Shown here piece by piece: positions 23,558 to 33,700 of a DNA stretch of 35,664 bases. Source of the stretch: a bacterium (lineage in GTDB: Bacteria > Armatimonadota > Chthonomonadetes > Chthonomonadales > JAMCWF01); NCBI GenBank assembly GCA_021842405.1, contig JAKBZR010000029.1, positions 1 to 35,664 of the forward strand, given 5' to 3'. The translations under genes and the position numbers were made by a program. A model generated the notes under the pieces. It was not told the DNA's origin. It did no database searches and was given only the letters and a program-made list of their open reading frames with translations. Every line of letters begins with the position of its first letter. Within the stretch, counting starts at the first letter, position 1.

Positions 23558-24547
23558 ATGGATGAGAGGGATTTCCTGTTAAAAAAGCAGGCGAACTGGA
23601 ACCAGTTGTTGCAGATCGTCAACCGTTGCCGCGCTTCGCGAGGGGTGCACAAACTTTCCCGTGAAGAGCTGGAGATGCTCGGCCCGCTTTACCGCCGCGC
23701 CGCTTCCGATCTTGCATACGCCCGAGCCCATGCGATCAGCGAACCCCTGATTATCTACCTGAACAACCTGGTCGGGCGCGCGCACGCCCTGCTCTACCAG
23801 ACCGAATCGGCTGGCTGGCGCGGCATGATCGAATTTATACGATGGGGATTTCCGGCGCTGGTCCGTCGGCGTATCGGCTATGTCCTCGTCGCATTTGGGA
23901 TCACCATCCTGTCGGCCATCTTTGCCGCCGCTATGACACAACATGACCCCCGGAATCTCGATTTTTTTGTCGGCGGCGCTCCGCGGCAGTGGCTTCGCCA
24001 TTGGGAGACCGGTCGCGTGACCCATCGCATCAGCAACGCACAGGGCGAGGCGATGTCCTTTTTTATCATGACCAATAATATATATATCTCAATTATGGCT
24101 TTCCTTGGAGGGATCACGGGCGCACTGTTTACGGTATATATGCTCTATCAAAATGGGGCCATGCTGGGTGCCTACGTGCTGGAGATTTCAAAAGTCCACC
24201 AAAACCTTACCTTTTGGCCGGCAATCCTGCCTCACGGTATCATTGAGCTGACATCCATCTTCATTGCGGGGGGCGCCGGACTGCTTCTGGGGCAGGCTAT
24301 TCTGGCGCCGGGCGAGTACCGCCGGCGGGACGCGATCGCGATAGCGGGTCGCGATGCGGTTCAAATGGTGCTCGGCGTCATCCCATTGCTGGTAATCGCC
24401 GGCACCATCGAGGGATTTCTGTCTCACTCCACGCTCTCAGCACCGGTTCGGCTCACCTTCGCCGCACTCACCGCGGTCGCTCTCTATGGCTACCTGTTTC
24501 GATCACCTGACATCAAAGAGGCCAGTCACCGCAAAAACCGATCATAA
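23558..24547 (+). CDS. SpoIIM-family (stage II sporulation protein M-like) membrane protein
   Basis: A 329-residue inner-membrane protein. The soluble N-terminal half with helices RRAASDLAYARAHAISEP and LVGRAHALLYQ is typical of the DUF95/SpoIIM family. At least five hydrophobic segments follow, starting IGYVLVAFGITILSAIFAA, with MAFLGGITGALFTVYMLYQNG and LPHGIIELTSIFIAGGAGLLLG as the conserved core. In Bacillus SpoIIM helps engulfment through the DMP complex. Non-sporulating bacteria carry homologs, often beside RDD, MoxR or DUF58 genes, with unclear roles. None of those partners is here, so a sporulation role should not be assumed. ATG at 23558. Confidence 0.9.
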   Translation: MDERDFLLKKQANWNQLLQIVNRCRASRGVHKLSREELEMLGPLYRRAASDLAYARAHAISEPLIIYLNNLVGRAHALLYQTESAGWRGMIEFIRWGFPALVRRRIGYVLVAFGITILSAIFAAAMTQHDPRNLDFFVGGAPRQWLRHWETGRVTHRISNAQGEAMSFFIMTNNIYISIMAFLGGITGALFTVYMLYQNGAMLGAYVLEISKVHQNLTFWPAILPHGIIELTSIFIAGGAGLLLGQAILAPGEYRRRDAIAIAGRDAVQMVLGVIPLLVIAGTIEGFLSHSTLSAPVRLTFAALTAVALYGYLFRSPDIKEASHRKNRS

Positions 24548-24575
24548 CGAATCGGCTCCAACCAGGTTAAGGAAT

Positions 24576-24701
24576 GAGTTCAGATCTGGGTAATTTAGGC
24601 AGCAGGCTTTTACCCCTATAGCAATAATCTACTCCCTCCCCGCAAGCGGGGAGGGCTGGGGTGGGGTCGAACGCGAAAATCATTCCCACAAAACTGAACT
24701 C
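24576..24701. repeat. MITE-like element, short copy with GAGTTCAG ends
   Basis: 126 bp between GAGTTCAG (24576-24583) and CTGAACTC (24694-24701). Inside the left end is GGGTAATTTAGGCAG and inside the right end AAATCATTCCCACA, matching the long copy at 9984-10366. The centre is CTCCCCGCAAGCGGGGAG. Non-coding. It accounts for most of the gap between the SpoIIM gene and tRNA-Glu. Confidence 0.75.
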
Positions 24702-24720
24702 TTACCAGGCTAAGCAAATC

Positions 24721-24750
24721 TTGCCGCTGATGTGGACATTCGGGTATACT
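24721..24750 (+). promoter_or_regulatory. Promoter for tRNA-Glu
   Basis: TTGCCG (24721-24726), an 18-base spacer, then TATACT (24745-24750). The tRNA begins 28 bases further on. Confidence 0.6.
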
Positions 24751-24778
24751 TGCACACGGTTTTTACTTCGATGAATGG

Positions 24779-24853
24779 GGCGCCATCGTTCAGGGGTCAG
24801 GACGGCGGGTTCTCAGCTCGCAGACCGGGGTTCGATTCCCCGTGGCGCTACCA
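24779..24853 (+). tRNA. tRNA-Glu, anticodon CUC
   Basis: A 75-nt tRNA with CCA encoded. The acceptor GGCGCCA pairs with TGGCGCT (a G-U pair at 1-72). The anticodon stem GCGGG/CTCGC encloses the loop TTCTCAG, giving anticodon CTC for GAG codons. The T-arm is CGGGGTTCGATTCCCCG. It converges on the MFS gene, whose stop lies 8 bases beyond. Confidence 0.95.
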
Positions 24854-24861
24854 CCCGCTCG

Positions 24862-26244
24862 TTAATGGCTTTCCGCCGTCGCCGGGTGTGCTTTAACTTT
24901 TAGTCCCAAGCCACAGCCAATCAGCATTAAAATGCCGGCCAGCCAGTAGGGCGCCGGCATACCAACATGCTGAAACAGCCAGGTGCCAACGACCGGCCCT
25001 ACGATTCTCATCAGGCTTCCCAGCCCCTGCTGAACCCCCATTACGCTGCCTCGCTCCGCCTGAGGCGCCGCCTGCGAGATCAAGCTGGAGAGAGAAGGAT
25101 TTAGCAAGCCATCGCCAACCGCTAAAATTGCGGTTAAAAGGGTCATCAGCCAGACAATCGTGGCATGCCCGATCCAGATCAATGTGATCCCCATTACCAG
25201 CGCGCCAAAAATGACAAGTCCGCGCTCACCGGTATATTTACTGATCAATCCGATCATGCCGGCCATCAGCAGAAATCCGGTCGGAAGCGACAAAATGACG
25301 CCCAGCACGATCAAACCGGTATGAAGCGGTCCGGCCGTTTGCAAGATGGCCCAAACCAGAAATCCGGTTGCAAACCCGCCGATGATACCGCTTCCCCAGA
25401 TTCGACTGGAGGGGATGTGGCGCCAGAGATGGCTCATCAGCGCCGCCTGAACAACCAGCACCGTAACGCCCACTACCCCGAATACCTGACCAGCCAACGA
25501 GGCCGCATCGCTCTCGACCAGGTGAAATCGGCCGATTAACAGCCAGGTCAACGTAGCCTCCAGATTTGAAAAGGCGAAATTGACGACGATAAACAGAACA
25601 AAAAGCTCGGCCAGCGCCGGAATTGAAAAGGCGCGCTGAAACTGGCTCCATTGTGAAACGTGGGGAACCTCTTTCCGCTCATGATGCGATTCGGGCAGTG
25701 CGATCAAGGCCCAGAAAAAATTGAGCGCTGCCATAGCGGCGGCAAAAAATGGGGGGCCGGCCAACCCGAAATGCTCGGCCAGCTTTCCGCCCAGCCAGGG
25801 ACCGGTCGCAAATCCGAGGCCGAATGCGGTCCCAATCATCGCCATGCCTCGCCCCCGATTTTCGGCGGTGGTGCTGTCGGTAATGTAGGCCATGGCGGTG
25901 GGCAGCCCGGCCGAAGTCAGGATGCCGCCGGCCACCCGAGCGGCGAAGAGCAGCCACAATGAATTCGCCAACCCGAAGAGGGTGAATGATACGGCCGACC
26001 CGATCAGGCTGCCGATGATAACCGGCCGCCTCCCCACCCGATCACTTAGCTTGCCCCACAACGGCGCAAATAGAAACTGCATCAGCGAATAACAGCCGGC
26101 CATCCAACCGCTGATGGTTGGAGTGCCACCAAAATACTTGACATACACCGGCAGCAAGGGAATGATCAGTCCGAAACCCAGCAAGTCAATGAAGACGCAG
26201 ACAAACAATATCATTAAAGGAGAACGTTTCATTCTCTCAACCAT
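24862..26244 (-). CDS. MFS transporter, TetA/Bmr-type drug:proton antiporter family
   Basis: A 460-residue protein with twelve predicted membrane helices. LLGFGLIIPLLPVYVKYFGG begins helix 1. The loop motif A GKLSDRVGRRPVI lies between helices 2 and 3. A helix-5 motif-C-like stretch is IGTAFGLGFATGPWLGG. These are the hallmarks of TCR/Tet-type major facilitator exporters. The substrate cannot be told from sequence; such family members export drugs or metabolites. The ATG at 26244 was chosen; a second ATG at 26232 is possible. It sits 25 bases after the FAD oxidoreductase on the same strand and may be co-transcribed with it, although the two proteins have no obvious biochemical link. Confidence 0.88.
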   Translation of the reverse strand: MVERMKRSPLMILFVCVFIDLLGFGLIIPLLPVYVKYFGGTPTISGWMAGCYSLMQFLFAPLWGKLSDRVGRRPVIIGSLIGSAVSFTLFGLANSLWLLFAARVAGGILTSAGLPTAMAYITDSTTAENRGRGMAMIGTAFGLGFATGPWLGGKLAEHFGLAGPPFFAAAMAALNFFWALIALPESHHERKEVPHVSQWSQFQRAFSIPALAELFVLFIVVNFAFSNLEATLTWLLIGRFHLVESDAASLAGQVFGVVGVTVLVVQAALMSHLWRHIPSSRIWGSGIIGGFATGFLVWAILQTAGPLHTGLIVLGVILSLPTGFLLMAGMIGLISKYTGERGLVIFGALVMGITLIWIGHATIVWLMTLLTAILAVGDGLLNPSLSSLISQAAPQAERGSVMGVQQGLGSLMRIVGPVVGTWLFQHVGMPAPYWLAGILMLIGCGLGLKVKAHPATAESH

Positions 26245-26269
26245 CCATCATACAATTTGCACAATCCAA

Positions 26270-28714
26270 CTATTTGTGTCTTAACCATGGAACGTCAATT
26301 TGATCGTCATAGAAAAGGGGCCCGACGCCCACCGAGGCCAAATAGAGCGTTTCAGCGTATTGCCCGCGTGTCAGATACGCTTGCGGCTGAAACCGCAATT
26401 GAAACCGGCTGGGGTCGGGAGAAGTTGCCATCGCTTTTGTACCATCCCATACTAGCGAGTCAATGCCATGGCGGTAAAGCGCCTCCACCTCATCGGACAG
26501 TGTTGTGCCGAGCGCGATATCCACATAGTGCGAATAGCGGGTTGATCGAATGTGCCAGAAGGTGATCGCCGCGTCCCAGGGCAGCCGTGCAATTCGCAAC
26601 TTCTCCTTTGCGGTAAAGATGCTGCCGGTGCGAAGCGCAACGACCATATCAGCCGCTTCTCGTCGCGTGAGGAGCGCACTCGGATCGGCCGGCGTGGGAA
26701 ATACCCGCGCGATGCCATTGCGTTCGAGCATTCGAGCTGCCATCCGATTGAGCGCATTCGTCGCCTCGCCAATCGTCACCGGCTTATCGGCGTTAAACGG
26801 CACGCCTAGCGGCGGTTTGTGGCTTGGAAGAATCGGCGGTTTCGGTAGCGGCTCCGGCTTTTCAAAACCAAAAATGTCGCGCGTGGAGACCCACTGTATC
26901 TCCCGATAATGCCTTACAAAGGGTCGAATGTCGGTGTGCCAGTAGATGAAGGTTCGCGCCCTTTCCGGCGAATCGGGCTCGGGGTAGTGACGGCTCTCCA
27001 ACAGCCGCTGAAGCAGTCGCACCGGCACCTCTCTCGGCAAAAGGTGATACTGGTGGCAGATATAGGCCGCGAAACCGGCCGCCTCGCCGAAAGACATCCG
27101 CTCCGCCTCCAACCGGTAAGTTCCAAAGGCGACGTGGGTGCTGGAAACCGCCATCGCCACCCACAGGTTATGTACTTTTCGAGGGAGCATTACGCCATAA
27201 GGCAACTGGCTCCATGGCGTATATTGGGGCAAATAAAACTCGCCCTCCCCAAAATCGGGCCGTGACCAGTTCTTCTTAGGCTGCGCGGCATGGGAATCCA
27301 TTGGATACTCGGCAATGCCGATGCCGTTTGGGCGAATGTACTGGCGTGCATCCCAGATCTGCCACTCGTTGGGCATCTCCAACCCCATAATGCGGCGCCC
27401 TTCCCTCACGTAGAGCAGCGGGGGCATGCCGCGATTATCTCGGAATTCATGGGTGGCCAGCCCGATGTTGGGATGCCCCAGTGCCGTCTCGATATAATAG
27501 AGGTAGTCCAGGGCATGATAATAGTATAGCTTCGCAATTTTAGCCCGTTCGACGTAGCCGGCGGTCGGATATTTATAATTGATGCCTTGCAGGTCATTGC
27601 CCACTGGATGCTGGTTAATTTCGAACTCATCATCGGGCAGGCGGCCGTAAAGGTAAGCCCACGTTTGTTTCCAAGGAAGCGCGTGGATGAAATCCTTTTC
27701 GTTGTAACCTTTCGGCTTGGGAATGGTGTGGTTGGTACCGGACGGGTATTTTTTTACCGTAATGAGATAGGCATAGGACTGAACGCGCTTATCCCCCCTT
27801 CCAGTGCTGCCCGGCAATCGCTCATCGGTGGCGCGATCGTAATAGATGAAGCCGTTATGGGGTTCCTGCTTAGATCTCGGCTCTCGCCCGATATGAAAGG
27901 GGGCGCCGGCCCAAGCTGCAATATCCCCGCAATCAGTGGCGTCAACGAAGAGCGGCGCGCTGAGCCAGCCGAAACGATGGGCATTCGTATCGTGGGCCAA
28001 GACCGCAGTGACCACATTGTTGTGAGTGCGGACCTTTTCAACCCGAGTATTGCGGAAAATCGTTAAGTTGGGGGCGAGGTAGAGCATTTCCTTAATGATT
28101 TGCTGCGCCACCCGGGGTTGATACTGCATTCCATCGCTATAGCGGGCGCCGTAATAGGCCTGCACCCGGCGCCGAAACTGCTCGAAGAAGCCGTTGGCGT
28201 GCTGCCGGTAACGCATATCGGTTTGCCCCAGCCCGTTGGCCGGCATCCCGCCCAGCCTGTCCGTCTCCTCCAGCAATGCCACCTTGAGGCCGCATTGGCC
28301 GGCGGTGTAGGCGGCCGCCACCCCTGCAGAATTGGCCGCCACCACGATCAGGTCGAAGTGGGCGCTTGCCGGCAGAATGTTATAAGTCTGCTCCAGGTAG
28401 GGCCGTCCGGGGACGCTCGCTCCATTTTTGGTTTCCGCTAAAACCGTATATAGGTAGTTCGTTCCTGGTGCGAGGCCGCGATCTGTATATTGGTTTTCGG
28501 ATGAGGGCGCATGGGCGATGACTTGACCGTTCCGCTCAATCTCGTATCCCACTGCGCCAGGTGAGCGATCCCAATAAATCCGAATGCGGTGGTCTGATTG
28601 AGCGATCGCTTCAACCGCGTTGGGCGGCGCCAATCCCCACGATGATACGGATAAGAGGGAGAAAGAGGTAGCGGCTACCCATCCGGCTACGCACACAAGA
28701 ACGGATCTACGCAT
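26270..28714 (-). CDS. Exported FAD-dependent oxidoreductase with FN3 and SLH-like domains
   Basis: An 814-residue protein. A signal peptide is followed by a fibronectin-III-like module (about residues 33-105: RIRIYWDRSPGAVGYEIERNG). Then comes an FAD_oxidored-type domain (LKVALLEETDRLGGMPANGLGQ, FVDATDCGDIAAWAGAPF, REGRRIMGLEMP, WVAMAVSSTHVAFG). The C-terminal 170 residues hold SLH-like repeats (KPVTIGEATNALNRMAARML, LLTRREAADMVVAL, YLTRGQYAETLYLA) that could tether it to the cell wall. The dinucleotide loop reads VVAANSAG instead of the usual glycine-rich VVGGTPAG, so FAD binding may be altered. The ATG at 28714 follows AAGGTG; a GTG at 28723 is the alternative. The substrate is unknown. 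It is followed by the MFS gene. Confidence 0.88.
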   Translation of the reverse strand: MRRSVLVCVAGWVAATSFSLLSVSSWGLAPPNAVEAIAQSDHRIRIYWDRSPGAVGYEIERNGQVIAHAPSSENQYTDRGLAPGTNYLYTVLAETKNGASVPGRPYLEQTYNILPASAHFDLIVVAANSAGVAAAYTAGQCGLKVALLEETDRLGGMPANGLGQTDMRYRQHANGFFEQFRRRVQAYYGARYSDGMQYQPRVAQQIIKEMLYLAPNLTIFRNTRVEKVRTHNNVVTAVLAHDTNAHRFGWLSAPLFVDATDCGDIAAWAGAPFHIGREPRSKQEPHNGFIYYDRATDERLPGSTGRGDKRVQSYAYLITVKKYPSGTNHTIPKPKGYNEKDFIHALPWKQTWAYLYGRLPDDEFEINQHPVGNDLQGINYKYPTAGYVERAKIAKLYYYHALDYLYYIETALGHPNIGLATHEFRDNRGMPPLLYVREGRRIMGLEMPNEWQIWDARQYIRPNGIGIAEYPMDSHAAQPKKNWSRPDFGEGEFYLPQYTPWSQLPYGVMLPRKVHNLWVAMAVSSTHVAFGTYRLEAERMSFGEAAGFAAYICHQYHLLPREVPVRLLQRLLESRHYPEPDSPERARTFIYWHTDIRPFVRHYREIQWVSTRDIFGFEKPEPLPKPPILPSHKPPLGVPFNADKPVTIGEATNALNRMAARMLERNGIARVFPTPADPSALLTRREAADMVVALRTGSIFTAKEKLRIARLPWDAAITFWHIRSTRYSHYVDIALGTTLSDEVEALYRHGIDSLVWDGTKAMATSPDPSRFQLRFQPQAYLTRGQYAETLYLASVGVGPLFYDDQIDVPWLRHK

Positions 28715-28875
28715 CCCTTGCACCTTTCTGAAGGACGAAATGGGTAAACAACTGAGGAGCGGCTGAAATGGAATCCTGGTTTGAGACGGGCGGATTTTGT
28801 CTTCACCTACTCTCTCGCCATTTTAGGAACGATATCCTATTGTACCACGCCGGTCTAGCCTAATCATGCGGCGAA

Positions 28876-28900
28876 AAGAGTTCAATTTGTGGGAATGATT
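28876..28900. repeat. Solo end of the GAGTTCAG repeat family
   Basis: AAGAGTTCAATTTGTGGGAA followed by TGATT is the reverse complement of the right ends at 11574-11600 and 24678-24703. No partner end is nearby. It lies at the left border of the transposase-remnant island, in the 28715-29375 gap. Confidence 0.55.
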
Positions 28901-29011
28901 CACGTTTTGGAGGCGTTGTGCCATCCATAGTTGAAAGGAAAGCCGCGAGCTGGCCGAATACCTTCCTGCCTGTGCGGGCGACCCGCGCGCAGACAGGACG
29001 GACGTTCAACC

Positions 29012-29170
29012 ATTGAAGCGATCCTGTTGATCTCGGCCGCCAATGTAGCCGGTGAGCGTCATCAGGGCAAGCCGGGCGGAGAGGTCCTTCATCACGGACA
29101 TCAGGATGGAGTGGTATCGGTATCGGATCGAAAGATTCGAGTCAGCAAGCCTCGATTGCGACGAGGAGGG
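29012..29170 (+). pseudogene. Remnant of a mutator (IS256-type) transposase, N-terminal region
   Basis: About 51 codons read AANVAGERHQGKPGGEVLHH and then DGVVSVSDRKIRVSKPRLRR. That is the region before the catalytic core in mutator-type transposases: a charged AGE..HQG stretch, then KIxVxxPRxR. No start or downstream catalytic part follows. It is a decayed fragment. A second fragment lies on the other strand at 31010-31417. Confidence 0.6.
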
Positions 29171-29204
29171 GCTGAGAGTTCAGAGGCAGGGAGTTGTGGA
29201 TATT

Positions 29205-29284
29205 GAAGGCGGCGTTGGGTTGGGAGGTTGAAAAAAATTCCAATGCGGCGTAATATACCAATTACCACCAACCAACTTTCAACT
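29205..29284 (+). repeat. 80-bp direct repeat, left copy
   Basis: Starts GAAGGCGGCGTTGGGTTGGG and ends ACCACCAACCAACTTTCAAC plus T. It matches 30931-31010 at 79 of 80 positions (one A/G difference in the A-rich run). The two copies bracket the glycosidase gene 29376-30827 with a repeat period of 1726 bp. Confidence 0.9.
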
Positions 29285-29375
29285 AAAGTTAGGGCAGTGC
29301 CTAATTGAGTTAGTTATGCGAACCTCGGCTCATAATGGAAGCAGTACGGGGTTTATGTAAGGAGGGAACTGGAAT

Positions 29376-30827
29376 TTGCTTACCAGAAGGCGATTTTTTC
29401 ATAAGAGCATCAATGCTATGGGAGGAGCTTACCTGTACAGCGCTCTATCCCAATGGGGTTGGGCGGGAGCGAATGTTGCAAAACCGTTGGTGACCGACAC
29501 ACATGGTATCGGTGTTAGTTTGCATCCATCCGGTCGATATTATCAGGACGCCCGAGGCAAACCGCTCTTTTTGATTGGCTATTATGATTGGGCGGCGGTT
29601 CCCGACGGTTATTTTATTGACCATCCATCCAGATACAAGGAAATGATGAGGCTGGAAACTCCTTATGGTTTGAACTATATCCGTATCAGTCTTGGAGTAA
29701 ACCGCATGACTGCCTCCACGCATCCTCCTAGTTGGAACGGAGTTCCCACTCCCGTTCCCTTTCGATACGTGAAAACGGAGGCGGGCTGGAAAGTGGATTT
29801 AGAACAGTGGGATACTGTCTTCTGGCAGGGTCTTAAAGAACAGTGCGATTACGCCAAGAGACATGGTTTCATCGCGCATCTCTCCATCTTCGACGGTGTG
29901 GATCTTCGTATGCAGGGGGGCGCATCATTTGGTTATGAAAACTCCTTTTGGAACCCTGCGAACCATTGCAAAAAATTCTACTCTTCCGGAGACTATTCCG
30001 ATTCTCCCGAGGGGTTTTATAGGGTTGGAGATTTTATTTCCGGGGATGGCATAGGATATTTTCAGAAAAGGGTGATTGACAAGGTGTGCAGCGAACTCAC
30101 TACTGTTGACAATGTGTTTTATGAGCTTGGCAATGAGCTTCTCAGTTCGAATTCCGCATGGAATAAGGCGGTAATTCAATACATACAAACGAAAACCGAC
30201 AAGCCGGTCTCTCAGGAGAACAACGGAGGAGGCTACAATCAGGCGCAGGGTGTTCTTCAAGGATGGTCTCAGCACGATGCAAATAATTCCTCTGAAATCA
30301 AACTTAACGTGGCGAAGATTGTTGGACATGGCTATCCCGCCTGGGAGGATCCGGATGGTCCGAAGCTATGCCATGCTTCCTCGTATGAACTACGCATAGC
30401 CGCATGGAACTCCTTTACGGGAGGAGCCGCTGGATTTGGGGGGTTCACAACCGATTTTTGGACGGTAAGGAGAGGATTTCAACGAGATACAGCTCGCTAT
30501 TATGGCTATCTCCAAAGATTCATTCAGGACACTCAGCATACATTCGCATGGATGATTCCGCATCATGAAATTATAAGCAATCCCATGGTAAATTCATGTT
30601 TGGCTCGGCGCGCAGAGGCGTATATCGCTTATATACCCAAGGATGCCCAGGCTGTATTGAACCTCCACGGTATAATGGGTAAATTCGATTATCGTTTCTT
30701 TAATCCCCAAACCGGAGGTTGGACTCCATTTCGTTCGATTGTTGGCGGGAAAACAGTCACCTTTCAACGTCCCTCTGATTGTGAGGATTGGACGATTTAC
30801 CTCTCTGGAACCGGAAGCAGGAAATAG
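29376..30827 (+). CDS. Tat-exported putative glycoside hydrolase (DUF4038/GH140-like)
   Basis: A 483-residue protein with a twin-arginine leader (LTRRRFFHKSINAMGGAYLY). The core begins GRYYQDARGKPLFLIGYYDW, the usual opening of DUF4038/GH140-type TIM barrels, and continues with YGLNYIRISLGVN and VFYELGNELLSS (Glu254 the likely acid/base). The C-terminal 90 residues (EAYIAYIPKDAQAVLNLHG, RFFNPQTGGWTPF) resemble the collagen-binding-like domain often fused to that family. The TTG start has a strong TAAGGAGGG site about 10 bases upstream. Base composition is visibly more AT-rich than neighbours, and the gene sits between 80-bp direct repeats and transposase debris, so recent transfer is likely. 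The substrate is unknown. Confidence 0.78.
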   Translation: MLTRRRFFHKSINAMGGAYLYSALSQWGWAGANVAKPLVTDTHGIGVSLHPSGRYYQDARGKPLFLIGYYDWAAVPDGYFIDHPSRYKEMMRLETPYGLNYIRISLGVNRMTASTHPPSWNGVPTPVPFRYVKTEAGWKVDLEQWDTVFWQGLKEQCDYAKRHGFIAHLSIFDGVDLRMQGGASFGYENSFWNPANHCKKFYSSGDYSDSPEGFYRVGDFISGDGIGYFQKRVIDKVCSELTTVDNVFYELGNELLSSNSAWNKAVIQYIQTKTDKPVSQENNGGGYNQAQGVLQGWSQHDANNSSEIKLNVAKIVGHGYPAWEDPDGPKLCHASSYELRIAAWNSFTGGAAGFGGFTTDFWTVRRGFQRDTARYYGYLQRFIQDTQHTFAWMIPHHEIISNPMVNSCLARRAEAYIAYIPKDAQAVLNLHGIMGKFDYRFFNPQTGGWTPFRSIVGGKTVTFQRPSDCEDWTIYLSGTGSRK

Positions 30828-30930
30828 ACACGAGGTTTGAGAGGACAACGCTCTTGCTGTGTGATAGGATGGTGCAATGGGGCTTCTTCCGGCTCCACCA
30901 CGGATACCCAATCCTTCGCCAATACCCTTC

Positions 30931-31010
30931 GAAGGCGGCGTTGGGTTGGGAGGTTGAAAAAGATTCCAATGCGGCGTAATATACCAATTACCACCAACCA
31001 ACTTTCAACT
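30931..31010 (+). repeat. 80-bp direct repeat, right copy
   Basis: Same orientation as 29205-29284 and one mismatch from it. Its last base touches the stop codon of the transposase remnant 31010-31417. Confidence 0.9.
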
Positions 31011-31417
31011 TACCGCACGGGCATTTTACTCACATTTGTGCTCAGAGAATTCTTTAATTTGCTCTTATCCAGACGAAAGTGAGCCACGATCCGAGGTCTT
31101 GTCAATAGGTTTGAAATGTAATTTTCAGGCGGCAGTCCTCCCTCGTTTTCAAGCTGTTCTTCGACCTCTTTCTTGACCCTCACCCCGTCCCTGAACTCTA
31201 CACCCCTGTAGACCTCCGTCAGCAGTTCGGATGCGTTTAGTTTCCTGAATCTATCTCAAGCCCTGCTTTGACGTATACACCATCAGCCCAGACGTAGACT
31301 GCCTCAATGTCATCCAGTCGCCTGGTCTTCCATGCCTCAAGTTCTCCCTGCCACTTCCTCCTCAAGGATATCCTGAAGCCAGTCATTGATCTTTGATCGG
31401 ACGCCTTTTGATATCAT
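31010..31417 (-). pseudogene. Internally deleted mutator (IS256-type) transposase remnant
   Basis: Three transposase pieces follow in order on the minus strand in shifted frames. First is an N-terminal helix (SKINDWLQDILEEEVAGRT, from ATG 31417). Second is a catalytic-region piece (ELEAWKTRRLDDIEAV, then YVWADGVYVKAGL, where the Asp matches the first DDE acid). Third is a C-terminal piece (RKLNASELLTEVYRGVEF) ending at TAA 31010-31012. The frameshifts and missing middle show it is dead. Together with 29012-29170 it marks the region as a former insertion site. Beyond it, 31418-31535 holds only a GGAGG/CCTCC hairpin and no gene. Confidence 0.65.
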
Positions 31418-31535
31418 CTTGGGATTTCAACGCCTGGTTGAATCAAGAGGAGGTATTTGAAAAGTGGATCCTTCCTGTGAGCCGATCAGATCGCCGATAA
31501 GGAGGGCCGTTCCTCCGACCTGAAATAACCGGTTT

Positions 31536-33602
<2,067 letters not shown>

Positions 33603-33643
33603 CTAGCTAAGGGCTCCCCCTTGATTCGTTGTTTTTCTTCTTT

Positions 33644-33672
33644 ATTGTAGCACATTCAGCCCCATTTGTCGG
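33644..33672 (-). promoter_or_regulatory. Probable gyrB promoter
   Basis: On the minus strand, CCGACA (33667-33672), a 17-base spacer, then TACAAT (33644-33649). AGGGGGAG follows as ribosome site, about 14 bases before the ATG at 33599. Confidence 0.55.
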
Positions 33673-33700
33673 CAGGCCGGCAGACAGATTGTGGATCGGT

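Noticed and set aside
23558-24547. Evidence for sporulation from the SpoIIM homolog
   Set aside because: The family is widespread in non-sporulating bacteria, and no other sporulation gene lies nearby.
28931-29206. Functional small gene of 91 codons
   Set aside because: Its N-terminal part is repeat-derived (CCTGTGCGGGCGACCCG region) and only the centre matches a transposase fragment; it is better treated as debris.
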